Part shown: positions 16,991-25,105 of the stretch, one piece after another
Layout of the letters: each line of letters begins with the position of its first letter
Position numbering within the stretch: position 1 is the first letter of the stretch
DNA from: Streptomyces sp. CG1
Lineage (GTDB): Bacteria; Actinomycetota; Actinomycetes; Streptomycetales; Streptomycetaceae
Direction of reading: 5' to 3'
NCBI RefSeq assembly: GCF_041080625.1
Contig: NZ_CP163518.1
Span: 10,719,501 to 10,783,500 of the forward strand
Length of the DNA: 64,000 bases
Position numbers and translations under genes: made by a program
The notes under the pieces: generated by a model
Database searches by the model: none
What the model was told of the DNA's origin: nothing
What the model saw: the letters and a program-made list of their open reading frames with translations, nothing else

Positions 16991-17599
16991 AATCGATCAT
17001 CTACGGTTCCGCCATGACAACTATGAAGCCCCGCCCCGATCTTCGGCCCCCCGGCCTGAACGTCGACGAGAAGACCACCCTGCTGACCTTCCTGGACTAC
17101 CTGCGCGAGTCCGTCCTCGCGAAGGCGGGCGGTGTCCCTGAGCCAGCGGTCCGCACGGCCGGTGTCCCTTCTGGGACCAGCCTGCTCCAACTGCTCAAGC
17201 ACCTGACGGCCGTCGAGCTCAACTGGTTCGTCTGGGCCTACGCCGGCGCCGACCGCGAGCGATGGCAGGACGAGGGTACGGTGTCCGACGACGACACCGC
17301 CTCGGACTTGGCGGACGCCTATCGCGAGGCGATCGCCCGGGCCAACGAGGTCGCCCTCGCCTGCACCGACTTGGACCGTCCCGGCGCCCGTTCGCTGCGC
17401 GAGACCCCACCGCCGTCGATGCGCTGGGTGCTGGTCCACATGATCGAGGAGACCGCCCGGCACGCCGGTCACGCGGACATCCTGCGCGAGCAGATCGACG
17501 GCTCGATCGGGCGGTGATGCGGGTGCGATCGCACCGACCAATCGGTCATGCGAGCCCTCACCACCTACGACCACCAAACCCGTTGGAATCGATCATCTA
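16991..17599. repeat. 13-bp direct repeats bracketing the DinB gene
   Basis: AATCGATCATCTA occurs at 16991-17003 and 17587-17599, enclosing a single gene. The right copy lies exactly where the integrase gene on its right loses homology. The arrangement looks like a mobile gene cassette or the scar of a repeat-mediated rearrangement (inference). Confidence 0.55.
17014..17517 (+). CDS. DinB/DUF664 family protein
   Basis: The protein has 167 residues, an all-alpha DinB-fold metalloprotein of the DUF664 type. LLQLLKHLTAVELNWFVWAY supplies the first histidine region, and MRWVLVHMIEETARHAGHAD gives the two C-terminal histidines of the metal triad. In actinobacteria this fold includes mycothiol-dependent transferases; the substrate here is unknown. 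The length is typical for the family and the frame is intact. It is a single-gene unit enclosed by 13-bp direct repeats. Confidence 0.85.
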   Translation: MTTMKPRPDLRPPGLNVDEKTTLLTFLDYLRESVLAKAGGVPEPAVRTAGVPSGTSLLQLLKHLTAVELNWFVWAYAGADRERWQDEGTVSDDDTASDLADAYREAIARANEVALACTDLDRPGARSLRETPPPSMRWVLVHMIEETARHAGHADILREQIDGSIGR

Positions 17600-18330
17600 G
17601 TGACCGGGATGGCCCGCGGCCGCCGCGACTTCGCCCACGCGCGGTTGGTGTTCAGACGGCGGCGCACGTGCACGTGCGGGCCCTTGGCCTGACAGCCGAA
17701 GGCTTGCGAGTCGGCAAGGAGGTGCATGTCCTCGCGGCGCAGCCCGAGCGCCTTGCCGATCCGTATGCCGGTGCACCACAGCAGGAGCACCAGGAAGCGG
17801 TCCCGCGCATGCCGGGTGACGTCGATCAGTCGGGCGATCTGCGCGACCGTAGTCCACTCGATCCCCGAGTTGACGCCCCTGAGCTTGAGCATGCGGGAGC
17901 GGACCGTGCGGTACTGGTTGTTCTCGCCCGGGTTGAAGCCCTTCGGCAGAGACCGCAGGTAGCGGGGCTCAGTCAGCTGTTCGGCGAGTTCGGGATCGAC
18001 CCATTTCATGCGTGCGCCGAAGCTCAGGAACTCGCAGACCGTGTCCACGATCGCGTTCGCGGTGTTCTCGTCGCGGAACCGTTCTGGCTCGCCCCCGCCG
18101 CGGGCCCGTGAAGGCAAAGGTTCCTCTACCAGCCAGTGCAGGAAGCGCGCGAGCTGCCACACGGTGATCTGCGCCCACTCCAGGCGGTGGTACGTGCAGT
18201 ACGAAAGGTAGAGCGCCGTACGCCCGGCGTACGTCCTCGCAGTGTTGCAGGCCCGGCCGGCGTCTCGCAGTCCTGCGAGGAGGAGCGAGCCCTCATGGTG
18301 AAGGGCGTAGTCGTCAGCTCCGACGATCAC
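17593..18330 (-). pseudogene. tyrosine recombinase, 3'-truncated
   Basis: The first 245 residues of a phage-type integrase are intact: a SAM-like N-terminal core-binding domain (ACNTARTYAGRTALYLSYC) and the start of the catalytic domain with box I arginine (LLWCTGIRIGKALGLRREDM). The HxxR and active-site tyrosine boxes are missing, because the frame ends at TAG shortly after RPRAIPVT, at the right copy of the 13-bp direct repeat. It was probably a complete recombinase before the DinB segment arrived. It is expected to be inactive. Confidence 0.75.
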
Positions 18331-18400
18331 CCACCCGGTGCGGTCCTGGGCCAGTGTCGCCCGTTCTGCGCGGAACGACGAGACGCCATCGCGGCAGTAG

Positions 18401-18442
18401 GTCCCCTGCGAGCTGACTCACAGGGGACGGCGCAGCCTTTTT
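18401..18442 (+). terminator. possible intrinsic terminator
   Basis: GTCCCCTG (18401-18408) pairs with CAGGGGAC (18421-18428) over a 12-base loop, and a T5 run follows at 18438-18442. The 9-base gap before the T-run is longer than ideal. No plus-strand gene ends just upstream, so it may instead be a leader hairpin of the zinc-repeat gene. Confidence 0.4.
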
Positions 18443-18535
18443 GTGAATTACGCCGCGACCCTGTCCCATGCGGCATAATCATGCTGTTGAGGCAGTCGGC
18501 CAACTTGGCAGAATCATGGGGGAGTCGGCGTAGAG

Positions 18536-19705
18536 ATGACGGCCAAGCTTGACCCGCAGCAGACCAAGCGAGAAATGATCTCGTGCGGCGCCTGGCCGAT
18601 TTCACCCTATCCAGGGGTGGATAAGGGCTGGTTGTGCGTCTGCATGGAGTGTGGGGACTTCGGGAAGCCGAGTTACTACAACGTCGTGCGCAACCAGCAG
18701 GGACCTTGCAAGCCGTGTGCCACTCGCCGAATCGCCGAGTGTCTTCGGCATCCCCAGGCGTATGTCGTCACCGTCCTCAAAGCCCTTGGAGCCAAGGTCA
18801 TCGGCACGTATGAGAACAGCCGAACTCCAATCGACTGCATCTGCCTGACCTGCGGAGAGAAGATCAGCCCAACCTACTCCAACGCGATTCGCCCAGGAGT
18901 CGGGCTGTGCAATAAGACCTGCAAGCGCAGGAAGATCGGTGACAGCAACCGCGGCGACGCCACTGCGGCCATCGCCCTCGCGGTATCCCATGACCTGGAG
19001 CCCATCGCGGACTACACCGGCGCTGATGACCCCTGGCCCTGCAAGTGCACCCGCTCTGGGCAGATCGTCAGCCCGACCTACAGCAACATCAAGCAGATGG
19101 GGCACGTGTGCGCCCCCTGTGGCCGCGAGCGCACAGTATCGGCTCGCCGCCTCGACCCTGAGGTTGCTCGCGCCGCAATGGTGGCCGCCGGGTTGACCCC
19201 AGACGTCTCCTACCCCGGCCGCGTCGATGTCCCATGGCCCTGCACCTGTCGCTGCGGCACCAAGCTGTCTCCAGGTCCACGACTCAGCGACATCCGTGGA
19301 GGTCAGGGTGGATGCCACAACTGCTCGGACACGGCGTTCAAGCTCAATGACCCGGGCTGGGTTTACCTCGTAGCCCACCCAACTCTGCGCTACGTCAAAT
19401 GGGGGAAGTCTACCAAACTGGACAAGCGGCTCACGGTGCACCGCTACCAGGGCTTCGTTGATCTCCAGCGGACCTGGGCATTCGAAACGGGCCGACAGGC
19501 CGCAGCTGTCGAACGACGTCTCGGCCAGTGGATCCGCAACCAGGGCGCGGTCACGACGATCGAACAGCGTCACATGCGCTACAAGGGATACAGCGAGACG
19601 GCCTCGCTTGAAGAGATCAGCCTTGCTGGCATCGTCGCTTTCGTCGATCAGTTAGTGTCCAAGGGGCAGCACGATGCTGGTGCTCTCACAGACGGTCATT
19701 TATGA
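18536..19705 (+). CDS. four zinc-binding repeats fused to a GIY-YIG-like nuclease domain
   Basis: The protein has 389 residues. Four ~50-residue repeats each carry a CxCxxC...CxxC pattern around a Y-N/S core: C34-C36-C39/C58-C61, C101-C103-C106/C125-C129, C169-C171/C192-C195 and C236-C238-C240/C260-C263. The third has lost one cysteine. The C-terminal part starts GWVYLV (274-279), then YVKWGKS (287-292), R298, H302 and a possible catalytic glutamate E326 (AAAVERRLGQW), consistent with a GIY-YIG nuclease fold. It probably binds DNA through the zinc repeats and cleaves it. Codon GC is lower than in neighbours, pointing to recent transfer. Homing, phage or defence roles are all possible. Confidence 0.7.
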   Translation: MTAKLDPQQTKREMISCGAWPISPYPGVDKGWLCVCMECGDFGKPSYYNVVRNQQGPCKPCATRRIAECLRHPQAYVVTVLKALGAKVIGTYENSRTPIDCICLTCGEKISPTYSNAIRPGVGLCNKTCKRRKIGDSNRGDATAAIALAVSHDLEPIADYTGADDPWPCKCTRSGQIVSPTYSNIKQMGHVCAPCGRERTVSARRLDPEVARAAMVAAGLTPDVSYPGRVDVPWPCTCRCGTKLSPGPRLSDIRGGQGGCHNCSDTAFKLNDPGWVYLVAHPTLRYVKWGKSTKLDKRLTVHRYQGFVDLQRTWAFETGRQAAAVERRLGQWIRNQGAVTTIEQRHMRYKGYSETASLEEISLAGIVAFVDQLVSKGQHDAGALTDGHL

Positions 19706-20124
19706 GAAGGCTCGGACGCCCCTAGAATGCGCCAGAATTGCCGCCGGAAGGTCTCTCAGAAGTTCTCGAAAAACCCCAACGTTTCGGATGAACGGCACTG
19801 TGACTCCCCCTGTCGGCCCCCACGGACCGCCTGACACCAGGCCGTCAGCCTGTGGACACAGCCGATTGTCGTGACGTTGCGCAAGGCGCGGGACAACGTA
19901 GCACCGGACCCTCACCTGGGTTGAGTCCGCTCCCTCGAGTGCCGCCAGCGGTGTGGTTGGGGCCGCCTGGCATAAGTACACTCCACCGTCTCACTGAAAG
20001 TCCCTGGACGACGTCAAAACCAACCTACATCGCAAACTGAGTCAGAGGGTGACTCCCGGACTCGCCTCCAAACGACTCCCGTTCTGGGGCTCTGGTCCAC
20101 TTCGTGTGGTCGTGTGACTCTCGG
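19706..20124. other. intergenic region; right part is an ISL3 end
   Basis: No supported gene. The last ~60 bp before 20125 (GGCTCTGGTCCACTTCGTG region) probably form the terminal repeat of the ISL3 relic that follows. Confidence 0.45.
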
Positions 20125-20880
20125 TCACGCCAATAGGACTCGTTTGCGAAGGAGTTCGAATCCCGCGCGGCCGAACATCTGGCGCTTGAGCATCTTGATC
20201 CGGTTGACATGACCTTCGACGACGCCGGAGTTCCAGGGCAGTGTGAGGCCGGCGATGACGGCGTCGAGGTCTCGTTCGAGGTGCTGGGCGAAGCGCCGGA
20301 GGCTGGGCAGTTAGGTAGTTGCGGTGACCGCTTCGATCCAGGTCGGCAACTGGTCGCCCTGGAGGTGAGCGAGCATGTGGCCGAAGGAACGCACGTGCTC
20401 GGAGAGTGCGGTGAGTTCAGGGCAGCTGGCCAGGACGGCTTTGAGCTGGAGCCTGTCGCCTTCGGGCAGGGCGTCGGGGTGAGTGAGGAGCCAGCGTGTG
20501 ACGGCGCGGGCCGACGGCGGGCGAGGACCGACAGGTTGGGGCTTGCAATGAAGGTTCCTGCTGACGTAGTCGCGGACGCCGGCGTAGCCGCGGGGATAGC
20601 CCTGCTCCTTGATCTCCTCCCATAGTTTCCAGGCGTTGGTGCAGCCTTCCTGCCATCGCTGCTCGAGGGAGGGCCTGTAGGCATCGAGCCTGGTCGCACG
20701 GTTTGCCACTGCCCGGTGAACATCTCCTCCGGGATGGTGGCACCGAGAAGCGCAAGATCGTGTTGAGGGTCATGCCGAGCTGCCGAGGTGCCGGGCTACG
20801 GACCGCTTGCTTTGACCGGCGGCGAGGAGAGCATGGATGGTGGCGTGCTTGGCGCGGGTGCGTCGGGGGTGACGAACGGC
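20125..20880 (-). pseudogene. ISL3-family transposase remnant
   Basis: Successive frames give RTRAKHATIHALLAAGQSKR, LDAYRPSLEQRWQEGCTNAW, CPELTALSEHVRSFGHMLAH, LRRFAQHLERDLDAVIAGLT and MLKRQMFGRAGFELLRKRVL, the C-terminal two thirds of an ISL3-family (DDE_Tnp_ISL3) transposase, ending in TGA at 20125-20127. At least two or three single-base shifts (near 20312, 20710 and 20790) break the frame. The zinc finger and first catalytic half are missing. Confidence 0.75.
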
Positions 20881-20918
20881 GTGGGCTGAGGAGGCGGTTC
20901 ACGGGTCTGTCGCATGTG

Positions 20919-22163
20919 TCACCTCTCGGTCTGGTGCCAGACGGAGGTGAGAGTCGTGACGGGATCGGGGTCGGCCGGCGCTGCTGGCCACCAGTCGCCG
21001 TCGTCATGCTGGAGGTAGGGGTACCAGCGGGTGTCGGGGCCCTGGCGCAGCTGGATGCGGTGGCCGGTGAGGGTGAGGCGGTTGCGCCAGGCCCTGAGGG
21101 TGACCGGGGCGGTGGTCATTTCGGTGAGGGCTGCGGTCAGGGCGGTGCGTGCGGCTGTCATCGCCGTCGGGTCGGGGGTGTGGGGGTGTTCGGCGACGGT
21201 GAGGCCGGTGGGGCCGCCATACCGCCAGGCGCGGGTGAGGCGGGCGAATGCGGTCGGTTTGGCACCGGTGTTCTGGATGAGGTGGTGGAACCACTCGGGG
21301 CCGTAGTTGCTGGCGGCGATCCGTGCCGCGTCCTCGTGCTGGTTGAGGTGCAGGCTGGTCGTGTCGCCCGTGAGCAGCCGGGCGGCGCGTGCGGCGGTGT
21401 CTGCCATGAGGCGTTCGAGGTCAGTGCCCGACAGACCGGTTCCGGGTGGCGGGGCGGCGGGCAGTACGGCGGTGTGGGGGGCCGGTTCGGGGAGTTCGGG
21501 AAGGGGCGGAGTGTGTTCGGCCAGGGCGGCCCAGGTCGCGTAGGCGCCGGCGGCCGGGAGGCCGGCCGGGACCGATGGGGTGGAGGTCGCCTGGACGGCC
21601 GCACGGCGTGCGCGCAGTTGGGCGAGGACCTCCTCCCGCCCGCGGCCGCGCAGGGCGAACAGTACGAAGGGGTCGGTGTCGATGGTGGCGGCGATGGCGT
21701 AGCAGAGCGCGGCGGCGTGTTTGCAGGGGTAGCCCCAGTCGGGGCAGGAGCATTCGGGGTCGAGTTCGGTGGGCTGCGGGAGTAGGGGGACGCCGGCGTG
21801 GCGGGCGTCGTCGACGAGTTCGGCCGGCATCTCGCCGTCGAGGAGCGCGGCGAGATGCCCGGCTCGGGCCGCGATGGTGTCGAGGAGGGTGTCCCACTGG
21901 GCGTCGGTGAGGACGGGTAGGTGGACGGCGGAGCGGTAGGGGCGGGGCCTGCTGCCCTGGACGGCGGCTTTGACCTGGCCGGGGGCGATGGCGACGGAGC
22001 CGACCATGCCCTGGCGGGCGTAAGTGCGTCCGCGGGACAGGCGCCCCGAGTCCAGGGTGGACTCCTCCAGGGCCGTCACCCATGCCTGGCCCCACCAGGT
22101 CGCGGCGAAGGCCCGCCTGCCGCGGCCGGGCGCGCGGCGCGGGCCGGGTACCGAGGGGCTCAT
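20919..22163 (-). CDS. SWIM zinc-finger family protein
   Basis: The protein has 414 residues. A SWIM zinc finger (CxCx6CxH) is visible as ECSCPDWGYPCKHAAAL near residues 138-155. Upstream is the typical ATWWGQAWVTALEESTLDSG...SRGRTYARQGMV entry sequence of bacterial SWIM proteins. The C-terminal half is rich in Ala/Leu/Thr helices with a WYPYL..DDGDWWPAAP end. Its ATG overlaps the helicase stop by 4 bases (ATGA), so the two are translationally coupled. SWIM proteins and SNF2 helicases are commonly adjacent in actinobacteria; the SWIM partner probably contributes DNA or protein binding. Confidence 0.9.
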   Translation of the reverse strand: MSPSVPGPRRAPGRGRRAFAATWWGQAWVTALEESTLDSGRLSRGRTYARQGMVGSVAIAPGQVKAAVQGSRPRPYRSAVHLPVLTDAQWDTLLDTIAARAGHLAALLDGEMPAELVDDARHAGVPLLPQPTELDPECSCPDWGYPCKHAAALCYAIAATIDTDPFVLFALRGRGREEVLAQLRARRAAVQATSTPSVPAGLPAAGAYATWAALAEHTPPLPELPEPAPHTAVLPAAPPPGTGLSGTDLERLMADTAARAARLLTGDTTSLHLNQHEDAARIAASNYGPEWFHHLIQNTGAKPTAFARLTRAWRYGGPTGLTVAEHPHTPDPTAMTAARTALTAALTEMTTAPVTLRAWRNRLTLTGHRIQLRQGPDTRWYPYLQHDDGDWWPAAPADPDPVTTLTSVWHQTER

Positions 22164-25084
22164 GACTGCCTCCCCAGGGCGACGAGTTCGGCGAGGTTGT
22201 CGTCGGACAGTTCGGTCAGAGCGGCCTCACCGGAGCCGACCACGGCGTCGGCGAGCGCGCGCTTGGATTCGAGAAGCTTCGCCACCTTGTCCTCCACGGT
22301 CCCCTCCGCGAGGAGTTTGTGGACCTGTACGGGCTTGTCCTGGCCGATGCGGTAGGCACGGTCGGTGGCCTGGTCCTCGACCGCCGGGTTCCACCAGCGG
22401 TCGTAGTGCACGACATGGGTGGCCCGGGTGAGGTTGAGGCCGGTGCCCGCGGCCTTCAACGAGAGCAGGAACACGGGCACTTCGCCGCGCTGGAAGCGGT
22501 CCACCATCTCCTCGCGTGCGGTGACGGGGGTGCTGCCGTGCAGGAAGAGGGTGGGGACGCCTCGTTCCCCGAAGTGCTTCTCCAACAGGGTCGCCATTTG
22601 TTTGTACTGGGTGAAGACCAGCGTCGACTCGCCTTCGGCGGTGATGGTGTCGATCAGTTCGTCGAGCAGCGCCAGTTTGCCGGAACGGCCGTGCAGCGGT
22701 GTGGACTGGCGTAGGTACTGCGCGGGGTGGTTGCAGATCTGCTTCAGCGCAGTGAGGAGCTTCAGGATCAAGCCGCGGCGGGCGATGCCCTCGGCTTCGG
22801 TGATCTTCGCCATGGTTTCGCGGACCACCGCCTCGTACAGGCTTGCCTGCTCGGCGGTCAGCGGTACGACACGCTCGGTTTCGGTCTTGGCGGGCAGTTC
22901 GGGCGCGATGCCCGGGTCGGACTTCCTGCGGCGCAGCAGGAACGGGCGGACGAGACGGGACAGCTGTTCGGCGGCCCGCGGGTCCTCGCCCGACTCGATC
23001 GCTCGGGCGTGCCGGTCGCGGAAAGCCGTGAGCGGGCCGAGGAGCCCGGGGGTGGTCCAGTCGAGGAGCGCCCACAGCTCGGAGAGGTTGTTCTCCACGG
23101 GGGTGCCCGTGAGGGCGACGCGGGCGCGGGCGGGCAGGGCGCGCAATTCGCGGGCGGTGACGGCGTAGGGGTTCTTGACGTGCTGGGCCTCGTCGGCGGC
23201 GATGAGCGACCAGGCGCTCTCGGCGAGGGCCTCCCGGTCGCGGCGCAGCACTCCGTATGTGACCAGGACGATCTCGTCCCCGGCCAAGTCCTTCAGGTGG
23301 CGGTCGCCACCGTGGTACCGGCGCACGGGGGTGGATGGTGCGAACCGGGCTGCCTCACGCTGCCAGTTGCCGAGCAGGGAGGCGGGGCAGACGACGAGCG
23401 TGGGGCCCGCGGTGGCGGGGTCGCTCTGGCGGTGCAGGTGCAGAGCGAGCAGGGTGATGGTCTTGCCCAGGCCCATGTCGTCGGCGAGGCAGCCGCCGAG
23501 GCCGAGCTCGCACATCTCGGCCAGCCAGGCGACGCCCCGCTTCTGGTAGTCGCGCAAGGTGGCTTTGAGCGCGGCGGGCTGGGCGGCGGGGGCGCGGGAT
23601 TCCGGGGCGCGGATGCGGGCGACGAGGTCGGCGAAGGTTCCCACCGCCGCGCAGCGAAGAGTCTCCCCGTCCCGCTCCACCTCGCCGGTCAGCGCGGCGC
23701 CCAGTGCCTCCACCGGAGTGAGTGGTTCCATCCGGCGGCGCCTGGCACGGGCCACCAGCTTCGGGTCGGCGACCACCCACTGGTCGCGCAGCCGGACGAG
23801 GGGGCGGCGCGCCTCGGCGAGGGCGTCCATCTCGGCCTCGGTGAGCGGGTCGCCGCCGAGCGAGAGCTGCCAGCGGAAGCCGAGGAGGGTGTCGGCGTCG
23901 AGCAGGCCGGCCGCCCTGGAGCCGGGCGCGGTGCGTTGCCCGATCTCCGCGGTCGCGGTGAGTGCCTTGACCAGCTCGCGGGGCCAGTGCACGTCGATAC
24001 CGGCGGCGCGCAGTGTGTCGGTGGCGTCGCCCAGCAGGTCGAATGCCTCGTCGTCGGTCAGCCGCAGTTGGTCCGGAGCGGCGTCCTTCAGCAGCCGGTC
24101 GAGCGGTGGCCAGATGCGGGCGCCGCGGCGCAGCGCGAGCAGTGTCTCGGTCTCGGCGCGCGGGCCGAGAAGCCGCTCCGCTTCGGCCGGTTCGCTCCAC
24201 AGCCGCGCGGCCTCCACGACGAGCGCAGGATCCGCCGCGGTGTGCAACTGCAGGACGGCCCGGAACTGCCGGCGTCGCCCCTCGGGTACATCGACCCGCA
24301 GCGAGACCCTGACGTCGGCGGTGAACGCGGCGGCGGTCTCCTCGGCCCACTCGCGCAGGGCGGGCACGGCACGCGTCTCGCGCCAGGCGTACGGCAGGGC
24401 TCCCATGGCGAGCGGAGCGGCCGGGGTACGGACCAGCTCGTCAGCGACCGCGTCGCAGAACTGGCGTACCAACGCGGCCGGTTCAGCGATCCGCAGTGGT
24501 GTGCGCCCGGACTCGGGCAGGCAATGGGCGTGGGGCGGGAAGGCGGCCGCGAGGGCGTCTAGCGTCCGACGCTGGGCAGCGGTGAAGGGGCCCGCCTGCC
24601 AGGTGTCGTAGCCGGCGGGGGTGAGGCCCGGGTGGAGGCGGCCGTCGGCGAGCAGCCGCAGCGCGAAGCGGGAGGCGGCCTGCCAGGCGACGGCGGACGG
24701 ATGAGACGGCGCTACCCCGGACAGCGCGGCGACAGCGAGGGCGACGGGCAGCGCGTAACCCGCCACCCTGCGCCGCCTGACCGAGCGGCCGTGCGGCAGC
24801 ACGAGTTCCGCCGCCTCGGCCTCGACGCCCACGGGTGCCATGCCCTCGGCGGCGGCTGCCCCGACGGGCTGCCAGAGCAGCAACCGGCCGAGGCGGGCAG
24901 GTTCGCCGGGCAGGAACACCGCCGCCCAGCCGCCGTCGAGCAGACCCCGAGCCCAGGCAGCCGACTCCGGTGCGGCCAAGGGCGGCACGCTCCTCGTGCC
25001 CGTGCTCTGCTCCTGTACCAAGACTCGTGCCACTCTCTTCCGCCTCACCGTCGTCCAGGCGGCCTTCACCGCGCCTTCGTCCAC
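22160..25084 (-). CDS. SNF2-family DEAD/DEAH-box helicase
   Basis: The protein has 974 residues. After a ~480-residue N-terminal region comes the ATPase core: Walker A in LADDMGLGKTITLLAL (around 540), a DEAQ box in SLIAADEAQHVKN, TGTPVENNLSELW (motif III), and in the C-terminal RecA domain VFTQYKQMATLL, FLLSLKAAGTGLNLTRATHV and ATDRAYRIGQDKPVQVHKLL (motif VI). It is expected to translocate on double-stranded DNA using ATP, remodelling nucleoprotein such as stalled polymerase. The start is GTG at 25084, 21 bases after the upstream stop; the stop overlaps the SWIM gene. The three genes form one operon. Confidence 0.93.
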   Translation of the reverse strand: MDEGAVKAAWTTVRRKRVARVLVQEQSTGTRSVPPLAAPESAAWARGLLDGGWAAVFLPGEPARLGRLLLWQPVGAAAAEGMAPVGVEAEAAELVLPHGRSVRRRRVAGYALPVALAVAALSGVAPSHPSAVAWQAASRFALRLLADGRLHPGLTPAGYDTWQAGPFTAAQRRTLDALAAAFPPHAHCLPESGRTPLRIAEPAALVRQFCDAVADELVRTPAAPLAMGALPYAWRETRAVPALREWAEETAAAFTADVRVSLRVDVPEGRRRQFRAVLQLHTAADPALVVEAARLWSEPAEAERLLGPRAETETLLALRRGARIWPPLDRLLKDAAPDQLRLTDDEAFDLLGDATDTLRAAGIDVHWPRELVKALTATAEIGQRTAPGSRAAGLLDADTLLGFRWQLSLGGDPLTEAEMDALAEARRPLVRLRDQWVVADPKLVARARRRRMEPLTPVEALGAALTGEVERDGETLRCAAVGTFADLVARIRAPESRAPAAQPAALKATLRDYQKRGVAWLAEMCELGLGGCLADDMGLGKTITLLALHLHRQSDPATAGPTLVVCPASLLGNWQREAARFAPSTPVRRYHGGDRHLKDLAGDEIVLVTYGVLRRDREALAESAWSLIAADEAQHVKNPYAVTARELRALPARARVALTGTPVENNLSELWALLDWTTPGLLGPLTAFRDRHARAIESGEDPRAAEQLSRLVRPFLLRRRKSDPGIAPELPAKTETERVVPLTAEQASLYEAVVRETMAKITEAEGIARRGLILKLLTALKQICNHPAQYLRQSTPLHGRSGKLALLDELIDTITAEGESTLVFTQYKQMATLLEKHFGERGVPTLFLHGSTPVTAREEMVDRFQRGEVPVFLLSLKAAGTGLNLTRATHVVHYDRWWNPAVEDQATDRAYRIGQDKPVQVHKLLAEGTVEDKVAKLLESKRALADAVVGSGEAALTELSDDNLAELVALGRQS

Positions 25085-25105
25085 CAGCAGGTTCCGCCCC
25101 TGCTG

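Noticed and set aside
16837..17577. 246-codon minus-strand frame over the DinB gene
   Set aside because: Third-position GC bias and the conserved histidines support the plus-strand DinB frame instead.
19700..19981. 93-codon minus-strand frame
   Set aside because: No ribosome-binding site and random-like composition; treated as intergenic.
22727..24562. 611-codon open frame on the plus strand
   Set aside because: It is antisense to the SNF2 helicase, whose motifs are unambiguous; no ribosome-binding site or family match.
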